From DTU018 sp003444615 (GTDB lineage Bacteria > Bacillota > Syntrophomonadia > Syntrophomonadales > Syntrophomonadaceae): 18,701 bases of DNA. This document shows positions 7,754 to 15,475 of the stretch, piece by piece. Below the pieces are notes generated by a model, which was not told the DNA's origin, did not search any database, and saw only the letters and a program-made list of their open reading frames with translations. The first letter of the stretch is position 1, and every line of letters begins with the position of its first letter. A program made the translations under genes and the position numbers. Location of the stretch: positions 1-18,701 of the forward strand of contig JBASMO010000154.1 of the NCBI GenBank assembly GCA_049656905.1, written 5' to 3'.

Positions 7754-8215
7754 GTGTCTCCCCTGCTCTACATTATTCTGATGGCAGCCGTACTATTATT
7801 GATAATATACGTAGCCCTTACCGCCATAGATAGTCCCCGCCGCCTTAAACGAGTTTGGCCCGACAACAACCTTAAATTCGAGACTGGTCAGGAATTGTTC
7901 CAGTATGCCCCTAGCCTGGGTGAAGAGAATACCCTGGATATCCAGCCACAACGCAGCGGCCGCATACTGGTAACCTGGAAAGTATCCCCTCTTCCGGAAG
8001 CAGACCTTTCTCAACTGGCCATACGGATTTATGACTCTAGTAGGCCGGATAGTTTTTATGAGTTAGAAGCTCATAACTGGCATGGTAAATTGTCTTTTGT
8101 GTCCAAAGCTGGAGTTGCCTACTACATTGCGGTGGGAGTTAAGTCAGATCAAGAGTTTACCCCTTTACTGCTGTCAGCTCCGGTAGTTGGAGGCGGCAAA
8201 ACCCTGCTCCACTAA
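7754..8215 (+). CDS. Membrane-anchored DUF4912-like protein
   Basis: Protein of 153 residues: one N-terminal transmembrane helix (about residues 4-24), then a soluble domain. The part around GRILVTWKVSPLPEADLSQLAIRI is reminiscent of DUF4912 (PF16258), a beta-rich domain found in Firmicutes and other phyla that often begins with a Trp-containing strand; YELEAHNWHGKLSF and AYYIAVGV fit the remaining strands. The function of the family is not established. GTG at 7754 follows AAGGAGG at ten bases. It is the only plus-strand gene in the left 15 kb and its TAA overlaps the stop codon of the convergent DUF815 gene. Domain assignment is from memory of the family pattern. Confidence 0.75.
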   Translation: MSPLLYIILMAAVLLLIIYVALTAIDSPRRLKRVWPDNNLKFETGQELFQYAPSLGEENTLDIQPQRSGRILVTWKVSPLPEADLSQLAIRIYDSSRPDSFYELEAHNWHGKLSFVSKAGVAYYIAVGVKSDQEFTPLLLSAPVVGGGKTLLH

Positions 8216-9450
8216 ATCCGGCTTAGTGAATTTACAAACTGATGGGCGGTTCGCCCGGACCGTCCATGATGGGCCCTTTCCCATTCCAGAGCCTGGCGTC
8301 TTAATAATTCAGGGTCTATCTTTATACCCCGCTGCTGAACTAAGTGTTCTACTATCTGCAGGTACAGCTGTTGTCCCGGCGGCGGAAAGGTCAAGGTCAA
8401 ACCGAAACGTTCTGATAAAGACAGCTTTTCCTGCATGGTATCCTGGGTATGAATCTCTTGCCCGGGTCCCGATCTATCGGCAAAATACTCCTTAACCAGA
8501 TGACGGCGATTGGAGGTAGCATATATTAAAATATGCTCTGGCTGGCGGCGCAGGCTTCCTTCCATCACCGCTTTCAGACCTTTGTAGCCGGTTTCATAAT
8601 CTTCAAAAGACAAATCATCAATAAATATGATTACCGGAAGCCGGTAATCACTTAAGATATCAACCAATTCCGGAAGGTGGTCCACCTGATCACGGCCTAC
8701 TTCCACCAAGCGCAGACCTGAATCATGAAACTCCTGCAAGAGGCATTTCACCATGGTAGATTTACCAGTGCCACGGCTTCCGTATAGCAAAATATTATTG
8801 GCGGGAAATCCCTGTACAAGCTGGCGGGTATTAGCCAGAATCTGCTCTTTTTGCGACTCATAGCCTAATAAATCCCTCATCTGAGGCAGATGAGGATGGT
8901 TAATTCCCTGCAATCCTTGCTCTCCCCAGCTTAAAGCCCGGTAGCGAGATAGCAAGCCCCGGGAGTGCTGGCGATAGTGGTCGGCCAAAAGAGAAAGTTG
9001 ATTTCCCCAATCCTCACTTTGTCGCAAACCTGCTAAAACAGGGTAGAATTCCTGGGAGTATTCTGGCCCGTAAAACAAGGGAAAGAGTTCCTGGCACTCA
9101 GGCAGGTTGACTCTCAGAGGTTCCATATACAATTCCTGTAAAATCCTTAAATCCCGGGCAGCAGCTTGCTGTAAGACTGGTGAACAGGCCGCCAGTCCGT
9201 ATAATTCACACTGCCGGCTGAAAGGATTATCATCATGAGCAATCAAGTCCAACAGGTAATCCCGGAAAGATAATCCCCTTTTCAGCAAAAGATGCACCAT
9301 GCTGTGAAACGCATCCGATGCGGCTGCGGATGGTCTGCCCTCTTGCAATAGATTATCCAGACAGCTTCTCAGTGCTGAGATAACCGGATCTTGCAGTAGA
9401 TGGCGGTAAACGGTAAGACAGGATAATCTGTAATTGACATCTGCAGTCAC
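8212..9450 (-). CDS. DUF815-family AAA ATPase
   Basis: Cytoplasmic protein of 412 residues. The N-terminal ~190 residues are helical and poorly conserved. The ATPase part starts at about residue 194 (LLGYESQKEQI), with Walker A GSRGTGKST (224-232), Walker B IIFIDD (274-279) followed by LSFEDYETGYKGLKAVMEG, the sensor-1 Asn314 in ATSNRRHL, and a late Arg-rich GRSGR (396-400). This layout matches DUF815 (PF05673), widespread in Firmicutes and of unknown function. GTG at 9450 has AAAGGAGG seven bases upstream. It is probably the third gene of the unit with the deoxynucleoside kinase and the small membrane protein. Its stop codon overlaps that of the convergent plus-strand gene. Confidence 0.88.
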   Translation of the reverse strand: MTADVNYRLSCLTVYRHLLQDPVISALRSCLDNLLQEGRPSAAASDAFHSMVHLLLKRGLSFRDYLLDLIAHDDNPFSRQCELYGLAACSPVLQQAAARDLRILQELYMEPLRVNLPECQELFPLFYGPEYSQEFYPVLAGLRQSEDWGNQLSLLADHYRQHSRGLLSRYRALSWGEQGLQGINHPHLPQMRDLLGYESQKEQILANTRQLVQGFPANNILLYGSRGTGKSTMVKCLLQEFHDSGLRLVEVGRDQVDHLPELVDILSDYRLPVIIFIDDLSFEDYETGYKGLKAVMEGSLRRQPEHILIYATSNRRHLVKEYFADRSGPGQEIHTQDTMQEKLSLSERFGLTLTFPPPGQQLYLQIVEHLVQQRGIKIDPELLRRQALEWERAHHGRSGRTAHQFVNSLSRI

Positions 9451-9474
9451 CAGGCTTCCTCCTTTGGCAGGTAA

Positions 9475-9906
9475 TTATCCCCAAATCAAGCTGAATAGTA
9501 CTAGCAGGCAATGGGTAAAAAACAGTACCGCACTGGTTCGTTCCATCCGCCAGTTGAAAATCTGTTTGATCATTATTTTACCCTGGAAAAATTGACGAAA
9601 ATTATGAGTCACTATCCCGAAGTGTATTACCTCTACTCCGATCAGAAAGCTGGTAAATATCAGCATGGCTGGATTGGATATGACCGTGAACACCATCCAA
9701 AAATAGATGACCTCTAGAGCTATGGATAATATGATCATCCAACGGATTTGACCACGAATGGCAGTTCCACGGGTTATGGCCCAAGCAGCAAAAGCTCTGA
9801 GGAGTTCGGCTTCAAATGCCCGGGGGGAACCTTTGATGATACGTATAAAATAAACTGAATATAATGCAAGAATACACCCAGCCACAATGCCCAGGGCTAC
9901 CTCCAT
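9475..9906 (-). CDS. Small four-helix membrane protein of unknown function
   Basis: A 143-residue hydrophobic protein that I do not recognise. Four membrane segments are visible: about 2-23, 55-78 (rich in I, L and V, ending FWMVFTVI), 80-100 and 124-142. The loop between helices 1 and 2 is charged (RIIKGSPRAFEAELLRAF) and the loop before helix 4 is basic. It lies 24 bases upstream of the DUF815 ATPase and 70 bases downstream of the deoxynucleoside kinase, all in one direction. Start uncertain by one codon: ATG at 9906 or TTG at 9909, both served by the AAAGG upstream. It could be a membrane partner of the DUF815 ATPase, but only adjacency suggests that. Confidence 0.75.
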   Translation of the reverse strand: MEVALGIVAGCILALYSVYFIRIIKGSPRAFEAELLRAFAAWAITRGTAIRGQIRWMIILSIALEVIYFWMVFTVISNPAMLIFTSFLIGVEVIHFGIVTHNFRQFFQGKIMIKQIFNWRMERTSAVLFFTHCLLVLFSLIWG

Positions 9907-9976
9907 CAAGTCACAACCTTTCCCTGACTTTCCTGCCCATCATAGCAGATTATATGACCCACTGCCAACAGCACTA

Positions 9977-10642
9977 CTATTTGCCGTCTGCAGCAGACAG
10001 TACAGTTGGCAAACCAGCAGGCATTTGGTGAGCTTGACGGATTTTATCCATTATGTACTGGCGGTCTTCAGGCCGGTGAACGTAATCCAAACCGTCCACC
10101 TGTAAGACCAAAAGTTTTCCCAGATTGAAGTCTTGGTAATTTTTTTCATAGAACTGGTTCAGATGATCCCAGTATTCCCTCTCAACTTCTATCTCATCAG
10201 GACGGCCTCGTCGATGGATACGCCGGATAGCTTCATCGGTAGACACCCTGAGATATATCATCAGTTTGGGAGGACTTACATGTTCCAGGAGAGCATTGAG
10301 CAAATTGTTGTACACATCATATTCTTCCTGGCTGAGATAACCATATTCTAAATACATGCGGGCAAAAATCCGGTCAGAGTAAATGGAACGATCCATAACT
10401 GCTTGTCCTATTTTCATAGCCTTACAGTACTGCTTAAAGCGATTGGTTAAGAAGTTGGTTTGCATAGGGAAGGCCCACTTGGGGCGATCGTAGAAGAATT
10501 TGTGCAGCAGCCGGTTTTCATCATCAAACATTTCATTGAAAGGTTCCAGATTGAACTCTTCACTGATTATTTTCACCAGACTGGTCTTCCCCACTCCGGT
10601 GACACCATCCACCACTATCTCAACGCCATTGGAATTATACAC
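9977..10642 (-). CDS. Deoxynucleoside kinase (dGK/dAK family)
   Basis: Phosphorylates deoxynucleosides to monophosphates in the salvage pathway, using NTP. The 221-residue protein has a P-loop GVTGVGKTS (13-21), the family-specific DRS motif with catalytic-site Asp84 and Arg85 in VMDRSIYSDR, and an arginine-rich lid RRIHRRGRPDE (about 140-150). This matches the dNK family (PF01712) of Firmicutes dGK/dCK. Whether it prefers purine or pyrimidine deoxynucleosides is not decidable. I chose GTG at 10642 because AAAGGGG lies eight bases upstream; a GTG at 10660 in frame has no ribosome binding site. A hairpin with a T-rich tail sits in the leader between the likely promoter and this start. Confidence 0.9.
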   Translation of the reverse strand: MYNSNGVEIVVDGVTGVGKTSLVKIISEEFNLEPFNEMFDDENRLLHKFFYDRPKWAFPMQTNFLTNRFKQYCKAMKIGQAVMDRSIYSDRIFARMYLEYGYLSQEEYDVYNNLLNALLEHVSPPKLMIYLRVSTDEAIRRIHRRGRPDEIEVEREYWDHLNQFYEKNYQDFNLGKLLVLQVDGLDYVHRPEDRQYIMDKIRQAHQMPAGLPTVLSAADGK

Positions 10643-10663
10643 TTGTCTAACCCCTTTCACCCA

Positions 10664-10699
10664 TAAACAAATAATAACAGGTCATCACCAATGGCCTGT
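10664..10699 (-). terminator. Hairpin with T-rich tail between spoVR and the deoxynucleoside kinase
   Basis: On the plus strand ACAGGTCAT (10677-10685) pairs with ATGGCCTGT (10691-10699) around a five-base loop, nine pairs with one wobble/mismatch position. Read on the minus strand, a T-rich stretch TTATTATTTGTTT follows. It could terminate read-through from spoVR, or act as an attenuator in the kinase leader, because a TATAAT box lies upstream of it. Confidence 0.55.
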
Positions 10700-10713
10700 C
10701 CTCTCTTCTTTCT

Positions 10714-10719
10714 ATTATA
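10714..10719 (-). promoter_or_regulatory. Candidate -10 box (TATAAT) upstream of the deoxynucleoside kinase
   Basis: A perfect TATAAT on the minus strand, 72 bases before the chosen GTG start. No good -35 (best nearby is GTGTTT) is present at 16-18 bases, so an activator or another sigma factor would be needed, or the match is chance in AT-rich spacer DNA. Confidence 0.3.
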
Positions 10720-10784
10720 TAATTTTACATCCCGATAAACACCCCCCAAAACCAGATGGTGTATGGAGGGATTAATCTTTAATC

Positions 10785-12140
10785 CTAAGTTCCGTCAGAT
10801 TCCAATAGCTGAGGTGTGTCCTTTACTTTGGTCTTCAGACGTACTGTTCCTCCCCACAGTTGAGCGATAAATTTTAGGGTCTGATGAGCATATTCCAGCT
10901 GCAGCTCCCGGCCATCGTATTCGTGCTCTAAGTATAGTATTTGATTGCGTTTGCCCACCTCCAATATTCTTATACTGGGAATATTGTTTATACCGGTCAT
11001 GGCTACTAAAGTATCCCGGATTTTTTTCCACCCATGCTCATCAGCTACCTCGGTGATAGTGAAGTCACGGCCTCTTTTCCGGTAGGCGAATAGATTCAAC
11101 TCCCGGCACAATTCTTCATCGAGAAAACGAGCTATAAACGAGACATCACGGGATTCAGCCCTCACGTCAAAGATAAAAGCCATCCCTTTGTCCTGAGCCA
11201 GTTTTTCAAAAATTCTATAACCTATATGATAGGGATTTAAGCCTCCTTCCAGGGGACAGACCACTTGATTATGCCGTTTAATAAATTCCAGATAATGCTC
11301 TTGTTTTAGTCCTAGCTGAGACAAGAGGTGATAATGCCAAAAACTAGCCCATCCTTCATTCATTATTTTGGTTTCTATCTGGGGCAGAAAATAGAGACTC
11401 TCCTCCCGGACCATGGCCAATAAGTCTTTTTCCCAATCGTTTAACGGGGCATGTTCCAGTAGAAAGAGGAGGATATCTTCCTGGGGCTGTAACGGCACCT
11501 TGGTTAAATCCGGAGGTTGAATATCGGAAGGTTTTTCTAATAAGGGATGATCCGTAGGAGGCCTGACCAGGTTTTCCAGCAAACGTTTTTCCTGCTGCTC
11601 CCGGTCCAGATGTTTTTCTCCTACTACCCGATAGGTTTGGAAACGTAAAGCATGGGCAGCGTTTAGGATCCGCTCCACTCTCTCATAACCAATGCTGGGG
11701 TCACTGATATAGCCCCGGACCCGATCGGCATGTCCTTTAAACATCTCTAGAGTATATTCAGCTCGAGTACCCTGCCTAAACAGGCGGTTGTTTTTGAAAA
11801 AATCGTTGTGTCCGTAAACATGGGCTATGGTAAGAATCTGCAGCAGGAGGGTATTGTCCTTCATCAAATAGGCTAGACAAGGGTTGGAGTTGATCACCAT
11901 TTCAAAAGGGAGGCCAGTCAGATTGTAACGATAGAAAGTCTTGCGGCGCTCATAAGCTTTGCCGAAACTCCAATGAGGATAGCGGGAGGGCATACCCATA
12001 TAGGCTTCATAGGCTAACATATCCTCATAGCTGACTAACTCAAATTCCTGAGGATAACAGTTTAAATTATTTTCCGCTGCCAGTTCCTCCAGGCGCTGGC
12101 TGTAGTCCTGCAGTTCCTGCAGCCGGTATTCACTTCCCAT
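10785..12140 (-). CDS. spoVR: SpoVR-family stage V sporulation protein
   Basis: Protein of 451 residues, the usual SpoVR length. In Bacillus SpoVR is needed for normal spore cortex formation; homologues such as E. coli YcgB are stress-induced and the biochemical activity is unknown. Family-typical stretches are MPSRYPHWSFGKAYE near residue 35, NPCLAYLMKDN, AHVYGHNDFFK, MNEGWASFWHYHLL in the middle, and GLNPYHIGYRIFEKL. Histidine- and acid-rich conserved patches could bind a metal, but that is inference. I prefer ATG 12140 because AAAGGAG lies eight bases upstream; a GTG at 12149 that overlaps the yhbH stop has its ribosome binding site directly against it. It is the last gene of the prkA-yhbH-spoVR unit. 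Confidence 0.94.
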   Translation of the reverse strand: MGSEYRLQELQDYSQRLEELAAENNLNCYPQEFELVSYEDMLAYEAYMGMPSRYPHWSFGKAYERRKTFYRYNLTGLPFEMVINSNPCLAYLMKDNTLLLQILTIAHVYGHNDFFKNNRLFRQGTRAEYTLEMFKGHADRVRGYISDPSIGYERVERILNAAHALRFQTYRVVGEKHLDREQQEKRLLENLVRPPTDHPLLEKPSDIQPPDLTKVPLQPQEDILLFLLEHAPLNDWEKDLLAMVREESLYFLPQIETKIMNEGWASFWHYHLLSQLGLKQEHYLEFIKRHNQVVCPLEGGLNPYHIGYRIFEKLAQDKGMAFIFDVRAESRDVSFIARFLDEELCRELNLFAYRKRGRDFTITEVADEHGWKKIRDTLVAMTGINNIPSIRILEVGKRNQILYLEHEYDGRELQLEYAHQTLKFIAQLWGGTVRLKTKVKDTPQLLESDGT

Positions 12141-12145
12141 CCAGG

Positions 12146-13315
12146 TCACTCCTTTTCCGCAACCATCATTAAACGTCTAAAGGCCGGCCACACATCGTCC
12201 GTATTGCTAATAGCGACAGATACAAAATTGGTTGCCAAAAGATACTTTGAGAAAGCCTCTCGCATAGTTTGGATAGGAGTCCAAGAGGATGAAATTTCGC
12301 AATAACCGAATAAATTGCACAACTCACATAGTTGCTGGGCTTTTTCCACTGCTTGTTCAACATCTTCCGGCCAATTGTCCCCATCACTGCAGTGAACCGC
12401 ATATACATTCCATATTTGAGGATTGTAGCGCTCGTTAATTATCTCTATGGCTTTTTCATAGCCGCTGCTTATCATAGTGCCGCCTGACTCTCCCCGGTGA
12501 AAGAAATCGTCCTCATTCACTTCTTTGGCTGTGGTAGTGTGATTTATAAAAACCAGTTCTACCTGCAGGTAGCGGTAGTGTATAAACTGGTAAAGCAGAA
12601 AAAAGAAAGTACGCGCCAAAAACTTTTTATTCTGGTACATGGAACCGGAATTATCCATAATGCATATAACCACAGCATTGGACTGCAGGCGCAAATCTTC
12701 TTTTACCCGCTGGTAGCGCAGGTCTTCTTCACGAAAAGGGAAACGCTGTAACTCCTCATCTTCCCCCAGTTCCCGCTTAATTCTCTGGGTAGACTGTTTG
12801 CGCTTAATCCTTTCCATCATGGAACGCTTTTTAGAAAGCCTGGGGGGTATCCCCTTACGTTGTATACCCCAGCGCCGGTGGCTTTGCTCCGTTTCGGCCC
12901 ACGCAAATTTGCGCCTTTCTAAAAAAGGCAGATCTATGTTTTCAAATAAATATTCCGCCAGCTGTTCCAGGGTGATCTCGGTATCATACACGTCTTCTCC
13001 TTCGATGTTGCCTGGCCCACCCTCGGCACCCGCTCCCCCTGAGCCCCGTAGCTGGCCTATGCGCTGGCCTCGTTTTTCGTCACCCTGGCCGGTAGCTACA
13101 CCAGGGCGGTTTTCCCCAAAGACAAATTGGTATTCTTTTAGTCCCCGCACCGGGATTTTGAAGATTTTATCTTTGCTCTTACCGATTATGCTTTCCTCAG
13201 CAACAATACTAGCTAAATTGCGTTTAATGGAATCACGGATGAGTTCACGGTGCCGGCGCCGGTCCTCGGCACTGCGGTCTCGTCCGCCCCAGTCAAAATC
13301 ACGGAAGATGGCCAT
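12146..13315 (-). CDS. yhbH: YhbH/YeaH (DUF444) VWA-domain protein
   Basis: Protein of 389 residues of the UPF0229/DUF444 family (B. subtilis YhbH, E. coli YeaH). The N-terminus (MAIFRDFDWGGRDRSAEDRRRHRE) and a highly basic first 60 residues are typical, as is the glycine-rich low-complexity linker at about 70-105. The C-terminal von Willebrand factor A domain starts near residue 213 with the metal-binding DNSGSM (221-226), followed by RGESGGTMIS as the MIDAS loop. YhbH is required for efficient sporulation in Bacillus. ATG at 13315 is preceded by AGGAGGAG. It lies 27 bases after prkA and five bases before the start of spoVR, so the three are co-transcribed. Confidence 0.95.
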   Translation of the reverse strand: MAIFRDFDWGGRDRSAEDRRRHRELIRDSIKRNLASIVAEESIIGKSKDKIFKIPVRGLKEYQFVFGENRPGVATGQGDEKRGQRIGQLRGSGGAGAEGGPGNIEGEDVYDTEITLEQLAEYLFENIDLPFLERRKFAWAETEQSHRRWGIQRKGIPPRLSKKRSMMERIKRKQSTQRIKRELGEDEELQRFPFREEDLRYQRVKEDLRLQSNAVVICIMDNSGSMYQNKKFLARTFFFLLYQFIHYRYLQVELVFINHTTTAKEVNEDDFFHRGESGGTMISSGYEKAIEIINERYNPQIWNVYAVHCSDGDNWPEDVEQAVEKAQQLCELCNLFGYCEISSSWTPIQTMREAFSKYLLATNFVSVAISNTDDVWPAFRRLMMVAEKE

Positions 13316-13342
13316 GATTCTCCTCCTATACCCCTTGGTTCA

Positions 13343-15268
13343 TTAGTCCCTCCACAAATTATTGGCCGCATATTTTAGAATCACATTACAGCAGCTATCA
13401 CAGTAACCATTGCGTTTCATTTCTTCTACCATGGCATTGTATTTTTTATTCTGCTCCTCATCACGCACCCGGGCCTGGGTCACTACTCTTGACAACTCTC
13501 GTACCGAAGCATGCAGCTTTTTCTCAATGGCCTCTTTTAAGGGCTCATAGCTGGTATAGTCTATGGTCTGGTTGTTGCGCAGCAGAGAAAACATATAGGC
13601 AGTGACATCACTACGAAAACCACGCGCTGCTGCCCCAGTCAACCCTATCTGGGATTCGATAGAGTCTAAGAATTTTTCATCGGCTTCCAGTTCTTCACCG
13701 GTACTAGGATCTTTGAGTTTAACCTTATTAACAAAGGCCTCGGCATGATCCAGGTAATTATTGAAAAGGGTCTCCGCCTGTTCCCGGTACCCGTGAATAA
13801 AAGCCTGGGTCACTTCTTTTTCCAGGATACGGTGATACTCTTTTTTGATACTGTCCTGGAGGTAACCCAATAGCTTGGCGCGTTCATCATCACTCATATC
13901 AGTGGACTTTACCGCCTTAATCAAAGCTTCCATAACGGTAATGGGATTGATGCAGTTATGCTCCGATTCGGCTAGAGCATTGTCAATAGCTTTCATAATA
14001 AAGCGGGTGGAAATACCGGTATATCCTTCCCGTCCCGCTTCTTCTTTCAATTCTTTAATATCTGCCTTTTGAGAAGCGTCTTTTTGCATGACCTCTTCAC
14101 CGTTATAGATACGCATCTTGGTGATTATATCCACTTTGTTGGAGGGAGTGAGACGGCTGATCACCGCAAACATAGAGGCAACCTCAAGAGTATGAGGTGC
14201 TATATGAGCAGTAAAATTACTCTTGCGCAAAATCTTCTCATATATGCGCACCTCCTGGCTGAGTTCCAGACAGTAAGGCACTTCAATCTTTACAATCCGG
14301 TCCAAAATCGCTTCATTGGTATGATCCGCCTTAAACTTATTCCATTCTGCCTCATTGGAATGGGCTAAAATAATACCGTCAAAGTAAATCATCGGGCCTT
14401 TGCCGGGAGAGGGTATGGATTTTTCCTGAGTAGCAGTTATGATGGTATGCAGGTATTCAACGTCGTTTTTAAAGACTTCTATGAATTCCACGATTCCTCG
14501 ATTGCCGGTGTTAAAGGCTCCGTTTAGAGATAGTACCCGGGGATCGTCCTCCGGATACAGGTCCATTTTGGAAATATCCACTGAACCCACCAGTACAGAT
14601 GTATCCTGATTATTGGGATCCACCGGCGGAACTACGGCTATACCTTTGCGAGAGCGGATAGAAAAGTCGCTGACGGTTACCGGAAACCGCTCGTATTCCC
14701 CTTTATATTCATGCACCAGGCGGTAGCGGCAAATCGGACATAAGTCACCTTCAATCTTTACTCCCAGCAATTCTTCAAACTCAGGCCGCAAATGTTTAGG
14801 GATTAAGTGCAGCGGTTCTTCCCGCATGGGACACCCTTCAATAACATAAATGGGGGGGCTGCTTTCCAAAGCCCGTTTCAAGCTTTCCATCAAAGATGAT
14901 TTTCCTGACCCTACTGGTCCCACCAGATACAATACTTGACGGGCCTCTTCCCCGCGCATGGCGGCGGCATAAAAATAACGGACTATTTCCATAATCGTCT
15001 GGTCAATACCATAGAATTCATCTTCAAAAAAGCTATAGATTTTCATGGTTGAATTTCCATATAGTCTCCGCAGCCGGGGGTGTTCATCGGTTTTTATGGT
15101 CTTAACTCCCGGTGCGGTAATTAATCGATACATGCGTTCATGGGCTAGCATAGCTACATCCGGATTGTCTTTTACTATGGACAGGTAATGCAGCAAGGTG
15201 CCCTTAAAATTATTCTTGCGACGATCCTGGCGGTCTTTTTGTATTAAAGCATTGAAATCATGGGACAT
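13343..15268 (-). CDS. prkA: PrkA AAA-domain serine protein kinase/protease
   Basis: Protein of 641 residues, full length for PrkA. The N-terminal AAA domain has Walker A GPVGSGKS (117-124) within YLVGPVGSGKSSLMES; the family-typical EGCPMREEPLHLIPKHLRPE follows, with Cys146, then CPIC (Cys177, Cys180). The C-terminal region ends GYCDSCCNVILKYAANN, also typical. PrkA was described as a serine kinase, and more recent work in Bacillus assigns it AAA protease activity influencing sigma-K; both are family knowledge, not visible here. ATG at 15268 has GAGGAGG nine bases upstream; the frame is open to 15346 without a ribosome binding site. It is the first gene of the sporulation unit. Upstream a TTGACT (15364-15369) precedes an AT-rich stretch, but I see no convincing promoter. 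Confidence 0.96.
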   Translation of the reverse strand: MSHDFNALIQKDRQDRRKNNFKGTLLHYLSIVKDNPDVAMLAHERMYRLITAPGVKTIKTDEHPRLRRLYGNSTMKIYSFFEDEFYGIDQTIMEIVRYFYAAAMRGEEARQVLYLVGPVGSGKSSLMESLKRALESSPPIYVIEGCPMREEPLHLIPKHLRPEFEELLGVKIEGDLCPICRYRLVHEYKGEYERFPVTVSDFSIRSRKGIAVVPPVDPNNQDTSVLVGSVDISKMDLYPEDDPRVLSLNGAFNTGNRGIVEFIEVFKNDVEYLHTIITATQEKSIPSPGKGPMIYFDGIILAHSNEAEWNKFKADHTNEAILDRIVKIEVPYCLELSQEVRIYEKILRKSNFTAHIAPHTLEVASMFAVISRLTPSNKVDIITKMRIYNGEEVMQKDASQKADIKELKEEAGREGYTGISTRFIMKAIDNALAESEHNCINPITVMEALIKAVKSTDMSDDERAKLLGYLQDSIKKEYHRILEKEVTQAFIHGYREQAETLFNNYLDHAEAFVNKVKLKDPSTGEELEADEKFLDSIESQIGLTGAAARGFRSDVTAYMFSLLRNNQTIDYTSYEPLKEAIEKKLHASVRELSRVVTQARVRDEEQNKKYNAMVEEMKRNGYCDSCCNVILKYAANNLWRD

Positions 15269-15416
15269 TTTCCCCAACCTCCTCTGGTTACACCAACTGG
15301 CCAAATAATTATTTTCTGGCAAACAAGGTAATATATCTATATGCAAGATATGGGGAATTCTGAAGTCAAACCTTCATATCGACAATAGCCCAGAGAATCT
15401 CCATAAAATGCAACAA

Positions 15417-15446
15417 TTGACAAATATTTCTCTAACGTAATATTCT
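15417..15446 (+). promoter_or_regulatory. Sigma-A promoter for the FadH-like oxidoreductase
   Basis: TTGACA (15417-15422), an 18-base spacer and TATTCT (15441-15446), placed 30 bases before the ATG, with AGGAGG as ribosome binding site at 15464-15469. The -35 is perfect and the -10 matches four of six. Confidence 0.65.
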
Positions 15447-15475
15447 TACAGTAGACTGACAATAGGAGGTAAAAC

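Noticed and set aside
6915..8215. Bacteriocin or phage-defence immunity unit around the CPBP protease
   Set aside because: No toxin, peptide or processing gene is near, and the divergent neighbour is a DUF4912-like protein; CPBP proteins are common in Firmicutes without such a role.
8187..8495. Plus-strand ORF of 102 codons at the end of the DUF4912-like gene
   Set aside because: It overlaps the end of one real gene and is antisense to the conserved C-terminal part of the DUF815 ATPase.
10460..10775. Plus-strand ORFs opposite the deoxynucleoside kinase
   Set aside because: They lie antisense to the P-loop region of a well-supported gene and have no ribosome binding site or recognisable domain.
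12798..13346. Plus-strand ORF of 182 codons
   Set aside because: It is the complement of yhbH, which has a clear VWA domain and ribosome binding site. The plus-strand translation is rich in Ser, Arg and Pro, typical of a shadow frame.
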